A DNA stretch of 64,000 bases from DASUPK01 sp963815665 (lineage in GTDB: Bacteria; Actinomycetota; Thermoleophilia; Solirubrobacterales; 70-9), in contig CAWFHN010000013.1 in the NCBI GenBank assembly GCA_963815665.1, forward strand, positions 558,001 through 622,000, in the 5' to 3' direction. The notes beneath the pieces were generated by a model. That model saw only the letters and a list, made by a program, of their open reading frames with translations, was not told the DNA's origin and ran no database searches. Below are positions 25,201 to 32,788 of the stretch, piece by piece (the first letter of the stretch is position 1; every line of letters begins with the position of its first letter). Both the position numbers and the translations under genes were made by a program.

Positions 25201-26343
25201 CTAGAGGCCGAGGGACTTCGCGATGATGCCGCGCTGGATCTCGGAGGTGCCGCCGTAGATGGTGGAGACGAGGGTGGCGCGGACGAGGCGCTCCATGTCG
25301 TATTCCGAGGAGTAGCCGTAGCCGCCCATCATCTGCATGCCCTCGAGGGCGACGCGCTGGGCGGTCTCGGTGACGAAGAGCTTCACCATCGACGCCTCCT
25401 TGGGGAGCATGCGGTCCGGATCCTCGTCGTTGAGTGAGGCGACCCACCAGGTCATCAGCCGGGCGGCCTCGAGGTCGGTGGCGAGATCGGCGAAGCGGTG
25501 CTGGAGGGCCTGGAAGGAGCCAATCGGCCGGCCGAACTGCTTGCGCTCCTTGGCGTAGGCGAGGGCGTCGTCGAAGGCGCGCTGGCCGATGCCGAGCATG
25601 GTGGCGGCGAGGATGAGGCGCTCGGTGTTGAGGCCGGCCATCAGCTGGACCCAGCCCTGGTCCTGCTGACCGAGGAGCTGGTCGGCCGGGACCTCGCAGT
25701 CGTTGAAGTAGACGGTGTTGGTGTCGCGGCCGCCCATCGTGTCGATCGGCTGCATCTCCATGCCGGGGGTGTCCTTGGGGACGAAGATCATCGAGAGGCC
25801 CTCGTGCTTGTTCTCGCCCTTGGTGGTCCGGCAGACGACCAGGACGTGGTCGGAGATGTGGGCGTTGGAGATGAACACCTTCTGCCCGTTGATCACGTAG
25901 CCGCCGTTGGAGCGGACGGCCTCGGTGGAGAGCGAGCCGACATCGGAGCCTGATTCGGGCTCGGTCATGGCGATTGCCTCGACCGATCCCTTGGAGATGC
26001 CGCCGAGGACGCGGTGCTTCTGCTCCTCGCTTCCGAAGCGCCTGGTGGCGCCGGCGACGATCAAGGTGGTGGCGTAGCCGCCGATCGGCGCCATGCCTCG
26101 GGAGGTCTCCTCCATGAAGAGGCAGGCGTCGAGCATGGTGCCGCCGGCGCCGCCGTACTCCTCCGGGATGGTGAGGCCGAGCCAGCCGAGCTCCGCCATC
26201 CGCCCGTAGAGGTCGAAGTTGTGGTGGATCGTGTGGTTCTCGGAGAGCTGCTCTCGCTTCTCCGGGGTGCCGCACTCGCGCTCGCAGAAGTCGCGGATGG
26301 CGGAGACGAAGTCGCGCTGCTCGTCGGTGAGCTTGAAGTCCAC
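25201..26343 (-). CDS. Acyl-CoA dehydrogenase
   Basis: This FAD-dependent enzyme oxidises acyl-CoA thioesters at the alpha-beta bond and passes electrons to electron-transfer flavoprotein. The start is GTG at 26343, giving 380 residues, the usual family size, and the common VDFKLTDEQRDF beginning. It shows the FAD/substrate segment MTEPESGSDVGS (about 126-137) and the C-terminal YGGTSEIQR (363-371). At the medium-chain-type catalytic position there is Gly364, but Glu241 in NTERL matches the isovaleryl/long-chain type of catalytic Glu. Substrate is therefore more likely a branched or long chain, which is inference. It follows the FHA gene by 16 bases. Confidence 0.93.
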   Translation of the reverse strand: MDFKLTDEQRDFVSAIRDFCERECGTPEKREQLSENHTIHHNFDLYGRMAELGWLGLTIPEEYGGAGGTMLDACLFMEETSRGMAPIGGYATTLIVAGATRRFGSEEQKHRVLGGISKGSVEAIAMTEPESGSDVGSLSTEAVRSNGGYVINGQKVFISNAHISDHVLVVCRTTKGENKHEGLSMIFVPKDTPGMEMQPIDTMGGRDTNTVYFNDCEVPADQLLGQQDQGWVQLMAGLNTERLILAATMLGIGQRAFDDALAYAKERKQFGRPIGSFQALQHRFADLATDLEAARLMTWWVASLNDEDPDRMLPKEASMVKLFVTETAQRVALEGMQMMGGYGYSSEYDMERLVRATLVSTIYGGTSEIQRGIIAKSLGL

Positions 26344-26359
26344 GGGCGGCGGAGCGTAG

Positions 26360-27193
26360 CTACTGCCTCGGTGCGGACGTCCCTCCATTGGTGTTGTCGC
26401 CGCCGGATGAGTTGGGTGCGTTCACATCCGGGGAGTTGACGTCCGGGACGTCGACATTTTTGACCTCGTCCTTGATGCGGGTGATCAGGCCGCTGACGCT
26501 GTGCTCGGTGCTGTGCAGGGCGGCGGCGACGACCACGAAGACGATCACGGCGACCGTCGCGAGGATGGTGCCCACGATCCCGGTGAAGCGGCCGATTCGG
26601 GCGAGGGGGCGATGTCCGGCCTGCCTGCGGTCGGCGTGGCGGATGCCGATGGTGCCGAGGATGGCGGCGGCGATGCCGCACGGCAGGGCGATGAAGAAGC
26701 CGCCGGCGCTGAGGAAGACCAGGAGGATCGAGAGGGGGCCGAGGAAGACGGCGGCGAGGGCAGGGAGGTTGCCCTGGTCGTGCGGGGGTGGGGCGAGGCG
26801 GCGGGGTGCGGGGCGGCGGCCGGGTGAGGGCCGGCCGGGCTGCGGATACGCCGCGGGGCCGGGGTGCTCGGCGGTCGGCGGGGCGCCCGGCGGCATCAGG
26901 GCGGTCGCGGCGGCGCCTCCCTCGACTCCGAGGACCGTGGCGCCGACCTGGACCTCGTCGCCGGCGCCAAGCTCGACGGGTCCGCCGATGCGCTCGCCGT
27001 TGACGTAGGTGCCGTTGGAGGAGCCGAGGTCCTCGACGATCACGCCGCCGTTGCCGGCGATGACGCGGGCGTGCCGGCGGGATACGCCGGGGTCGTCGAT
27101 GACGAGGTCGGCGCTGCCCTGCTCGCGGCCGAGGATCAGCTCGCCGTCGACCGGAAGCTCGCTGCCGGCCCCTGCGCCTTCGTGGATGACCAA
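26360..27193 (-). CDS. FHA-domain membrane protein
   Basis: The 277-residue protein begins with a forkhead-associated domain (about residues 1-95), with the phosphothreonine-binding pattern GRE...SRRHARV...LGSSNGTYVNG. A Pro-rich linker follows, then two or three membrane helices in the C-terminal half (about 145-190 and 205-235) and a Val/Asp/Asn-rich external tail. It probably reads Ser/Thr-kinase signals at the membrane. The longest frame starts inside the tRNA-Thr gene. I chose TTG at 27193 as the first start codon outside it, leaving the whole FHA domain intact, but start choice is uncertain. Likely cotranscribed with the downstream acyl-CoA dehydrogenase. Confidence 0.85.
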   Translation of the reverse strand: MVIHEGAGAGSELPVDGELILGREQGSADLVIDDPGVSRRHARVIAGNGGVIVEDLGSSNGTYVNGERIGGPVELGAGDEVQVGATVLGVEGGAAATALMPPGAPPTAEHPGPAAYPQPGRPSPGRRPAPRRLAPPPHDQGNLPALAAVFLGPLSILLVFLSAGGFFIALPCGIAAAILGTIGIRHADRRQAGHRPLARIGRFTGIVGTILATVAVIVFVVVAAALHSTEHSVSGLITRIKDEVKNVDVPDVNSPDVNAPNSSGGDNTNGGTSAPRQ

Positions 27194-27210
27194 TGCGGCG
27201 TCGTCCAGAG

Positions 27211-27283
<73 letters not shown>

Positions 27284-27308
27284 GGGGGGCTCACTGTAGC
27301 GAGGGGTC

Positions 27309-28019
27309 TCAGGGGTGGAGCGCGAGGCGCTGGCCGTTCATCCGGCCCGCCGAGTCGGAGCAGAGGAAGGCGATCGCCTCGGCCAGGTCCTCGGCCGGCG
27401 TGAAGCTGGGGCGCTCCTCGTTTGGGCTCTCCTCGCGGATACGCGGGGTCTCGATCGCGTTGACGACGATGATGTTGGCGGTGGCGCGGGTGCCGTCGAA
27501 CGAGTCGGCGAGGGCCAGGGTCCAGGCCTCGGCAGCGGCCTTGGCCGAGGCGTAGGCGGCGTTGGTGTCCTCCGGGCTCTGGGCCGCGGCAGCCGAGACG
27601 AGGACGAAGCGGCCGTGGTCGCTTCCAGTCAGGGCGGGGTGGAAGGCGCGGGTGGCGAGCTGGAGGGTGCGGACGAGGAGGTCGTGGAGGAACTCGTAGT
27701 CGGCGAGGTCGAAGCTCTGGATCGGATCGCCGCCGCGGTAGCCGCCGACCAGGTGGATGAGGCCGTCGATGCGGCCGAACTTCTTCTCGGTGGAGGCGGC
27801 CCAGGCGTCGGCGGCGGCCTCGTCGAGCAGGTCGACGGCGGTGGGGTCGACGCGGTCGTCGGGGAGGCCGAGGTCCTTGGCGACTCCGTCCGCGATCTCC
27901 TGGCTGCGATCGGCGAGGGAGAGGCTGGCGCCGGCGTCGGCCAGGCGCTGGGCAACGATCGGCCCGAGGCCGCCGCCGGCTCCGGCGATCGCGATCACCC
28001 TTCCGTCGAGGTCGGTCAT
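27309..28019 (-). CDS. Short-chain dehydrogenase/reductase
   Basis: This 236-residue classical SDR uses NAD(P)(H) to oxidise or reduce an unknown substrate. The cofactor motif is AGAGGGLG (12-19), and the catalytic residues are Ser142 and the YASAK motif (Tyr156, Lys160). A C-terminal segment ending MNGQRLALHP replaces the usual tail. The ATG at 28019 is preceded, at seven bases, by TAGCGT, a -10 hexamer for a leaderless transcript. The bases in between (CCTCCTC) are not a ribosome binding site on that strand. It is divergent from the LexA-boxed endonuclease gene, and tRNA-Thr lies 25 bases downstream. Confidence 0.88.
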   Translation of the reverse strand: MTDLDGRVIAIAGAGGGLGPIVAQRLADAGASLSLADRSQEIADGVAKDLGLPDDRVDPTAVDLLDEAAADAWAASTEKKFGRIDGLIHLVGGYRGGDPIQSFDLADYEFLHDLLVRTLQLATRAFHPALTGSDHGRFVLVSAAAAQSPEDTNAAYASAKAAAEAWTLALADSFDGTRATANIIVVNAIETPRIREESPNEERPSFTPAEDLAEAIAFLCSDSAGRMNGQRLALHP

Positions 28020-28026
28020 GAGGAGG

Positions 28027-28032
28027 ACGCTA
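28027..28032 (-). promoter_or_regulatory. -10 element of the SDR gene
   Basis: TAGCGT on the minus strand lies seven bases before the ATG at 28019, indicating a leaderless transcript for the SDR gene. Confidence 0.5.
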
Positions 28033-28105
28033 TCCGGCTGCGCATGACCCTGCTGACAATCGAGTCACACTCTTGATGCGCTCCGCGCGGCACGCGTGAT
28101 GTGTG

Positions 28106-28119
28106 CGAACATACGTTCC
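28106..28119 (+). promoter_or_regulatory. LexA (SOS) box overlapping a -10 element
   Basis: CGAACATACGTTCC matches every position of the Gram-positive LexA consensus CGAAC-RNRY-GTTYC. The hexamer TACGTT (28112-28117) inside it lies seven bases before the ATG at 28125, the same leaderless -10 spacing seen elsewhere here. LexA bound at this site would therefore cover the promoter and block transcription until DNA damage. The match is seen; the regulation is inferred from known LexA biology. Confidence 0.75.
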
Positions 28120-28124
28120 CATCT

Positions 28125-28898
28125 ATGGAGCGTGCAATCAACCGAAGGCAGCAGGGCGACCTCGGCGAGGCGTCAGCGATCGAATGGCTGACGAACCGCG
28201 GCGCGCTGGTTCTCATCCCCTTCGGTCATAGCCCCGACATCGACCTGATCGCAAAGCTCAACGGCCGCTTGCTGCGAGTGCAGGTTAAGACGTCGACCCA
28301 AGAGGTCCGCACGCCAAATGGACACCTGCGTTATCCGGTTTCGCTCGTGACCAACGGAGGCAACCAGAGCTGGAACGGGGTGAGCAAACCCATCGACCCG
28401 GACCAGATCGACTACCTCTTCGCGCTCACCGGTCGTGGCCGCCGATGGCTCATTCCCGCCACGGACCTGGATGGAAAGACCACGATCCAGCTGGGCGGTA
28501 CAAAGTATGCGGAGTACGAGATTGAGAGCGCGAGGCCGATCCGTGAGCTGGTCTATAGCGGGTCGGCCGCTCTAGAATCCTCGCCGCCGGGGGAGTATCC
28601 AAGCGGACAAAGGACGGCGGCTGTAAACCGTCAGGCTCAGCCTTCGGAGGTTCGAATCCTCCCTCCCCCATCTGACTCAGCCGCACCGCCTGATCAACCC
28701 GCGGTCGGGCGGACGCGGATGTCCGCGAATCATCAGGTCACTGTGCCGCTCACGGTCGCAGCCGCGTCGTCACTCGAGCCCGGCGACCGCTTCCGAGTCG
28801 AGTCGGACGGCACCGGCAGGTTCGTCATGACCCGGATCGAGGAGTACATGGAGCGCCACGTCGAGCAGCTCGCGCTCTCTAGCGAGGACGGCGACTAG
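28125..28898 (+). CDS. PD-(D/E)XK endonuclease-like protein; frame runs through tRNA-Tyr
   Basis: Residues 1-145 resemble the PD-(D/E)XK nucleases known from group I introns. They show a helix with Glu15/Glu20 (GEASAIE), then PDIDLIA (Asp38, Asp40) and the strand VQVKT (Gln53, Lys55), the metal-binding and catalytic set. The likely role is DNA cleavage or repair. The start is ATG at 28125, seven bases after a -10 hexamer embedded in a LexA box. There is no stop codon before the tRNA-Tyr gene. The frame passes through all of it (residues about 155-182) and ends at 28898, in the same frame as an AbrB-like gene. Either the endonuclease truly carries this tail, or RNA processing at the tRNA truncates its message. 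Confidence 0.75.
   Translation: MERAINRRQQGDLGEASAIEWLTNRGALVLIPFGHSPDIDLIAKLNGRLLRVQVKTSTQEVRTPNGHLRYPVSLVTNGGNQSWNGVSKPIDPDQIDYLFALTGRGRRWLIPATDLDGKTTIQLGGTKYAEYEIESARPIRELVYSGSAALESSPPGEYPSGQRTAAVNRQAQPSEVRILPPPSDSAAPPDQPAVGRTRMSANHQVTVPLTVAAASSLEPGDRFRVESDGTGRFVMTRIEEYMERHVEQLALSSEDGD
28589..28670 (+). tRNA. tRNA-Tyr (anticodon GTA)
   Basis: This class II tRNA is 82 bases long with a long variable arm. The acceptor stem is GGGGGAG with CTCCCCC, and the discriminator is A. The anticodon stem GACGG/CCGTC holds the loop CTGTAAA with anticodon GTA. The T arm is GGAGG-TTCGAAT-CCTCC. The gene is uninterrupted by any intron. It is embedded within the open frame of the upstream endonuclease-like gene, on the same strand. 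Confidence 0.97.
28719..28898 (+). CDS. AbrB/SpoVT-like DNA-binding protein
   Basis: Starting from the internal ATG at 28719, the 59-residue product reads SANHQVTVPLTVAAAS and then LEPGDRFRVESDGTGRFVMTR. This is the swapped-hairpin AbrB/MazE-type fold used by transition-state regulators and by antitoxins. No toxin gene follows, so an orphan regulator is as likely as an antitoxin. The gene begins 49 bases after tRNA-Tyr and lies in frame with the endonuclease-like gene, so it could also be the C-terminal domain of that product. A separate gene is the simpler reading. No strong ribosome binding site was seen. Confidence 0.6.
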   Translation: MSANHQVTVPLTVAAASSLEPGDRFRVESDGTGRFVMTRIEEYMERHVEQLALSSEDGD

Positions 28899-28914
28899 CG
28901 CACGCTCAGAACCA

Positions 28915-29023
28915 GCCGGCTGGGGCCGGACGCCGCACCCCCGGCTGAGCGGGGGTTGGTCTTCTCACCCAGGCAGGAACCGGTCAAGCGGTGAAAGCTG
29001 CCGGGATCCGGGACCCAGCCGGC
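28915..29023. ncRNA. Candidate structured RNA or complex terminator
   Basis: A ten-base closing stem, GCCGGCTGGG (28915-28924) with CCCAGCCGGC (29014-29023), encloses two further helices. One is ACCCCCG (28937-28943) with CGGGGGT (28950-28956). The other is GGCAG (28972-28976) with CTGCC (28998-29002), capped by ACCG with CGGT. The region lies between the convergent AbrB-like gene and rpoD. The strand is undetermined. I recognise no known RNA family. Confidence 0.4.
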
Positions 29024-29079
29024 CGGGCTCGATGTCCGCAGATTGAATAACCGCTCCCGCGGCGGGGCAAACGGCGCGC

Positions 29080-30201
29080 TCAGCCGAGGCCGCGGAGGCA
29101 CTGCGCCTCGGGCAGGACCTTGAGGCGCTTCAGCGTGTTGTTCTCGATCTGGCGGATCCGCTCGCGGGTGACGCCGAAGGCGTCGCCGACCTGCTCGAGC
29201 GTCATCGGCTGGCGGCCGTTCAGGCCGTAGCGCAGCTCGAGAACCTCGCGGTCGCGACGGGGAAGCGCCGCCAGCGCACGGCGGACGTCCTCTCTCTGCA
29301 GATTGTCGGAGGCGCTCTCGAAGGGCGACTCGGTGTCCTTATCGGCCACGAAGTCGCCCAGCTCCGAATCGTCTTCATCGCCGACCGGCTTCTCCAGCGA
29401 CACCGGCATCTGGCTGACGCGCAGCACCTCGCGGACATCGCCCGCCGTCCATCCGAGCTCCGCCCCGATCTCATGCGGCTCCGGCTCCCGCCCGAGCCGC
29501 TGCACCAGGTGGCGCTCGACGTGCACGACCCTGTTCAGCTTCTCGACCATGTGCACCGGGATCCGAATCGTCCTCGACTTGTCGGCGAGCGCGCGCGTCA
29601 CCGCCTGGCGAATCCACCACGTCGCGTAGGTCGAGAACTTGTACCCCCGCCGATAGTCGAACTTCTCGACGGCGCGAATCAATCCCAGCGAGCCCTCCTG
29701 AATCAAGTCCAGGAAGCTCAGACCGCGACCGAGATAGGACTTGGCGATCGAGACGACCAACCGCAGGTTCGCCTCCACCATGTGCCGCTTCGCGCCGATG
29801 TCACCCCGCTCGATCCGCTTGGCGAGCTCGACCTCCTGCTCGGCCGTGAGCAGATCGACGGAGCCGATCGAGCGCAGATACAGCCGCAGGCAGTCGAGGC
29901 TGGGCTCCACGGTGAGGTCGAGCTCCTGCTTCTTCCGGTTGCCATTGGGCGATTCCTCGGCCTTGCTCTCCTTGTAGGCCGTGACGCCATCGGCCGCGAT
30001 CACGTCCACACCCTGTTCGACCAGGTGCGAGTGCAGCTCGGAGACCTGCTCCTTCGTTACCTCCACCTCTTCGAGGGTGGCGGCGATCTCCTCAAAAGTC
30101 AGATAGCCCCGCTCCGTCCCTGCCGCGATCAGTCCGCGCAGCTGCTCGCCCTCCCCGAAGGGCTGATCGTCGGCCACGACCGCCTGGCGAATCGGCGCCA
30201 A
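29080..30201 (-). CDS. rpoD: Primary RNA polymerase sigma factor (SigA/RpoD)
   Basis: This 373-residue protein is a group 1 sigma-70 factor that directs RNA polymerase to housekeeping promoters. It has a short region 1.1-like N-terminus (to about residue 70) and region 1.2 (DCLRLYLRSIGSVDLLT). Regions 2.1-2.4 contain YKFSTYATWWIRQAVTRAL, regions 3.0-3.2 follow, and region 4.2 contains TLEQVGDAFGVTRERIRQIE. The start is TTG at 30201 with an AGAGGAG ribosome binding site 11 bases upstream. It is divergent from folE2. A TATACT hexamer at 30284-30279 on the minus strand could be its -10 element, but no good -35 is visible. Confidence 0.97.
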   Translation of the reverse strand: MAPIRQAVVADDQPFGEGEQLRGLIAAGTERGYLTFEEIAATLEEVEVTKEQVSELHSHLVEQGVDVIAADGVTAYKESKAEESPNGNRKKQELDLTVEPSLDCLRLYLRSIGSVDLLTAEQEVELAKRIERGDIGAKRHMVEANLRLVVSIAKSYLGRGLSFLDLIQEGSLGLIRAVEKFDYRRGYKFSTYATWWIRQAVTRALADKSRTIRIPVHMVEKLNRVVHVERHLVQRLGREPEPHEIGAELGWTAGDVREVLRVSQMPVSLEKPVGDEDDSELGDFVADKDTESPFESASDNLQREDVRRALAALPRRDREVLELRYGLNGRQPMTLEQVGDAFGVTRERIRQIENNTLKRLKVLPEAQCLRGLG

Positions 30202-30351
30202 TATCCCATCTCCTCTCCCCTATCCCGGACCGCTCGAGCCTCTCCCCTAAAAGAGACCCAGAGCCGAAAGCGAGCGGGAGTATAGGGACGGATCGCGCCC
30301 TTATTTGACTCACTTTTGAGGCATTTTCCGAAGGCCGTTGCACCGGCCCGG

Positions 30352-30357
30352 CATACT
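30352..30357 (+). promoter_or_regulatory. -10 element of folE2
   Basis: CATACT lies seven bases before the ATG at 30365, the leaderless spacing seen at several other starts here. No ribosome binding site is present. Confidence 0.4.
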
Positions 30358-30364
30358 TGACCGG

Positions 30365-31387
30365 ATGGCAAATTCAACACAGACCGTGTCACCGTCGAGC
30401 CGCGACGCGCAGGCCGAGGCACCGGCCACCAGGGTCAGCCTGTCCCGCGTCGGAGTGGTGGGCGTCGAGAAGATCATCCGCGTCTGCGGCACTCAGAACG
30501 GAGGACAGGAGGAGGACTCCTCCCTCTATCACGCCGACCTGGAGTGCTTCGTCGACCTCAACCCCGAGCAGGCGGGCGTCCACATGTCCCGCTTCGAGGA
30601 GGTCGTCAACGAGGCGATCGACACCGTCGTCCTCGGCGAGGCGCTGCGCGCCGAGGGGCTCGCCGCGCACATCGCGGAGCAGGTCCGCGAGCGGCAGGGT
30701 GGCATCCGGGCCGAGGTGAAGATCGCGGCCCGCTACCCAGAGACGGTCCCCGCCCCCGTCTCGGGCCTCCCCACGCAGGAGCTCTACACGCTCTTCGGGA
30801 CCGCGGTCTCATCCGAGCGCGGCACCCGCACACTGATCGGCGTCGAGGCCCAGGGCATGACCGCCTGCCCCTGCGCCCAGGGACTGGTCGAGGATGGCGC
30901 CCGCGAGCGGCTGATCGAGGAGGGCTTTGGCCCCGACGAGATCGACCGCATCGTCGATGCCGTCCCACTGGCCACCCACAACCAGCGCGGCGTCGGCACC
31001 CTCTATGTCGGGACCCCCGAGGACTCGGGGGTAGACATCGACGCCCGCCGGCTCCTCCGAATCGTCGAGGGCTCGATGTCCAGCGAGATCTACGAGCTGA
31101 TGAAGCGGGCCGACGAGCGCGCCGTCGTCGAGAAGGCCCATGCCAATCCCCGCTTCGTCGAGGACTGCGTTCGCGAGATGATCCGCCAGGTCACCGAGGC
31201 CTTCCCCGAGCTCCGCGACGGCGCCTTCGTCCACTCCCGCCAGGAGAACCTGGAGACCATCCACCGTCACAACGTCGTCGCCGAGCGCTACGGCCTGCTC
31301 TCCGAGATCGTCGGCGAGCTCGAGAGCGGAGAGCACTCCCGCCACCACACCACCATGCGGGAGTGGCTGGAGGCGCCCGCCAACTAG
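30365..31387 (+). CDS. folE2: GTP cyclohydrolase FolE2 (MptA type)
   Basis: This alternative GTP cyclohydrolase I family (COG1469) converts GTP to 7,8-dihydroneopterin triphosphate for folate or modified-base synthesis. The 340-residue protein has the family signature GVVGVEKIIRV (30-40), the CFVDLNPEQAGVHMSRF segment with His73, the metal/active-site motif MTACPCAQ (165-172) and ATHNQRG. I chose ATG 30365 over the TTG at 30338 because the -10 hexamer CATACT lies seven bases before it. It ends tail-to-tail with pgsA, and the two stop codons share the palindrome CTAG. No folE1 is seen in this window. Confidence 0.93.
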   Translation: MANSTQTVSPSSRDAQAEAPATRVSLSRVGVVGVEKIIRVCGTQNGGQEEDSSLYHADLECFVDLNPEQAGVHMSRFEEVVNEAIDTVVLGEALRAEGLAAHIAEQVRERQGGIRAEVKIAARYPETVPAPVSGLPTQELYTLFGTAVSSERGTRTLIGVEAQGMTACPCAQGLVEDGARERLIEEGFGPDEIDRIVDAVPLATHNQRGVGTLYVGTPEDSGVDIDARRLLRIVEGSMSSEIYELMKRADERAVVEKAHANPRFVEDCVREMIRQVTEAFPELRDGAFVHSRQENLETIHRHNVVAERYGLLSEIVGELESGEHSRHHTTMREWLEAPAN

Positions 31388-31938
31388 GCAGTTCGCTTGG
31401 CGGAGCGGGAAGACTCCAACATGCGCTTGAACCCGAAGAAGTAGTCGACCCCGCTGATGATCGTCGCCGCCACCGCCGCGTAGAGCAGCAGGTCCACCCA
31501 GAGCGGCGCCGGGTTGACCGCGATCAGGCAGATGATCGCCGCCACCTGCAGGATCGTCTTCGCCTTGCCGAGCCAGCTCGCCTGGATCACGACCCCCTGC
31601 TCCGCGGCGACCATCCGCAGCCCCGTGACGGCGAACTCCCGGGCGATGATCACCATCGCGATCCAGGCCGCGATGCGATCCAGGGAGACCAGGGCGATCA
31701 GCGAAGCCGCCACCAGCAGCTTGTCGGCGATCGGGTCCATCAGCTTGCCGAACGTCGTCACCGCGTTCCGGTGGCGGGCGATGTAACCATCGAGAGTGTC
31801 GGTCAGAGCGGCGAGCGCGAACACGCCGGCCGCTATCGCGTCGCCGTTCGGCGTCTCATCCAGCAAAGCCACCACGACCACCGGCACGAGCAGGATCCGA
31901 AGGACGGTCAGCGCGTTTGGCAGGTTGAGCTGGAACAC
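31384..31938 (-). CDS. pgsA: CDP-diacylglycerol-glycerol-3-phosphate 3-phosphatidyltransferase
   Basis: This enzyme makes phosphatidylglycerol phosphate, the committed step to phosphatidylglycerol and cardiolipin, in the cytoplasmic membrane. The start is GTG at 31938, giving 184 residues and the normal N-terminus FQLNLPNALTVLRI. The CDP-alcohol phosphotransferase motif D-x2-DG-x2-AR-x8-G-x3-D-x3-D is complete (Asp47 to Asp72). About five further membrane helices follow. It is divergent from the TylF-like gene with 23 bases between starts, and its stop overlaps the folE2 stop by four bases on opposite strands. Related CDP-alcohol transferases are possible but less likely. Confidence 0.9.
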   Translation of the reverse strand: MFQLNLPNALTVLRILLVPVVVVALLDETPNGDAIAAGVFALAALTDTLDGYIARHRNAVTTFGKLMDPIADKLLVAASLIALVSLDRIAAWIAMVIIAREFAVTGLRMVAAEQGVVIQASWLGKAKTILQVAAIICLIAVNPAPLWVDLLLYAAVAATIISGVDYFFGFKRMLESSRSAKRTA

Positions 31939-31948
31939 GGGATGGCAG

Positions 31949-31954
31949 TATCCC
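31949..31954 (+). promoter_or_regulatory. -10-like element of the TylF-like gene
   Basis: TATCCC lies seven bases before the ATG at 31962. The last position is off consensus, so this is a weaker member of the leaderless set. Confidence 0.35.
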
Positions 31955-31961
31955 GTGCCCG

Positions 31962-32780
31962 ATGGACTGGACCGTCTATCCGAGCACCCCGATCTCACGG
32001 CTGCCACGGCTGCTCCGGTATCCGGCGCTGCTCCTGCGCAACATCGTCTTTCTGTTCCGGCGGCCCAAAGCCGCCGAGCCGGACCGGCCCGCGTTCGACT
32101 ACGTCTACGAGGCCGATGGGATCGCGACGGTCTACTACTCGCCCTTTCAGCACGACCGGGAGTGGGCCGCGGCCTATGACGAGATGGCCTCGGAGTGGTA
32201 CCTGGCGACGCCCGGGCTGGACATCCGCTGGCGCATGTGGATCCTGACGAGCATGGCCAGGCAGGCCCTGCGGCTCCCGGGCAATGTCGCCGAGTTCGGC
32301 GTCTACCGCGCCGGCTGCACGCGGATGATCCTCGGCACCGTCGGAATGGCTCCGGGCGCCCGCTACCACCTCTTCGACACGTTCGCCGGCATCCCCGACA
32401 GCGAGCTCACCGAGGACGAGAGGGCACAGGGATACGTCGGTCGCCTCGGCGACACCTCAGTCGACTACGTGCGTGAGCGTCTCGCGCCCTGGAGCGACAG
32501 GCTTGTCTTCCACGTGGGAGACGTGTTCGAGACGATCCCCAAAGCTGACACGGGAGACCTCTCCCTGGTGCACATGGACCTCAACGCCAGCGCCCCGACC
32601 CGGCTCGCGCTCGAGTACGCCTATGAGCGGCTCGTCCCAGGCGGGATCATCGTCTTCGACGACTACGGCTATGGCGAGGTCAACGACCAGCGCACCGTGA
32701 TCGACGACGTCTGCGCCTCACTGCCCGAGAACGTGATCGCGCTGCCATCCGGGCAGGCTCTCATGACCAGGCTTCCCTGA
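31962..32780 (+). CDS. TylF-like class I methyltransferase
   Basis: The 272-residue protein resembles the macrocin-O-methyltransferase (TylF) family, which methylates sugar hydroxyls using S-adenosylmethionine. It has the SAM-binding loop EFGVYRAG (111-118), FDTFAGIP (138-145), an aspartate-bearing MDLNAS motif and the GGIIVFDDYG strand that carries metal-ligand aspartates. Family members occur in antibiotic and polysaccharide clusters. Here it opens the glycan region and may methylate a sugar of the surface polymer, which is inference. The short N-terminal extension (residues 1-45) with a hydrophobic patch is unusual for a soluble enzyme and may bind the membrane. Confidence 0.85.
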   Translation: MDWTVYPSTPISRLPRLLRYPALLLRNIVFLFRRPKAAEPDRPAFDYVYEADGIATVYYSPFQHDREWAAAYDEMASEWYLATPGLDIRWRMWILTSMARQALRLPGNVAEFGVYRAGCTRMILGTVGMAPGARYHLFDTFAGIPDSELTEDERAQGYVGRLGDTSVDYVRERLAPWSDRLVFHVGDVFETIPKADTGDLSLVHMDLNASAPTRLALEYAYERLVPGGIIVFDDYGYGEVNDQRTVIDDVCASLPENVIALPSGQALMTRLP

Positions 32781-32788
32781 GTCCGCTC

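Noticed and set aside
28589..28670. A group I intron in tRNA-Tyr, suggested by the intron-type endonuclease next to it.
   Set aside because: The tRNA folds completely without interruption, including an intact anticodon loop.
31384..31387. The overlapping stop codons of folE2 and pgsA as a regulatory signal.
   Set aside because: Sharing CTAG as two stop codons on opposite strands is a simple consequence of compact convergent genes; no further structure is present.
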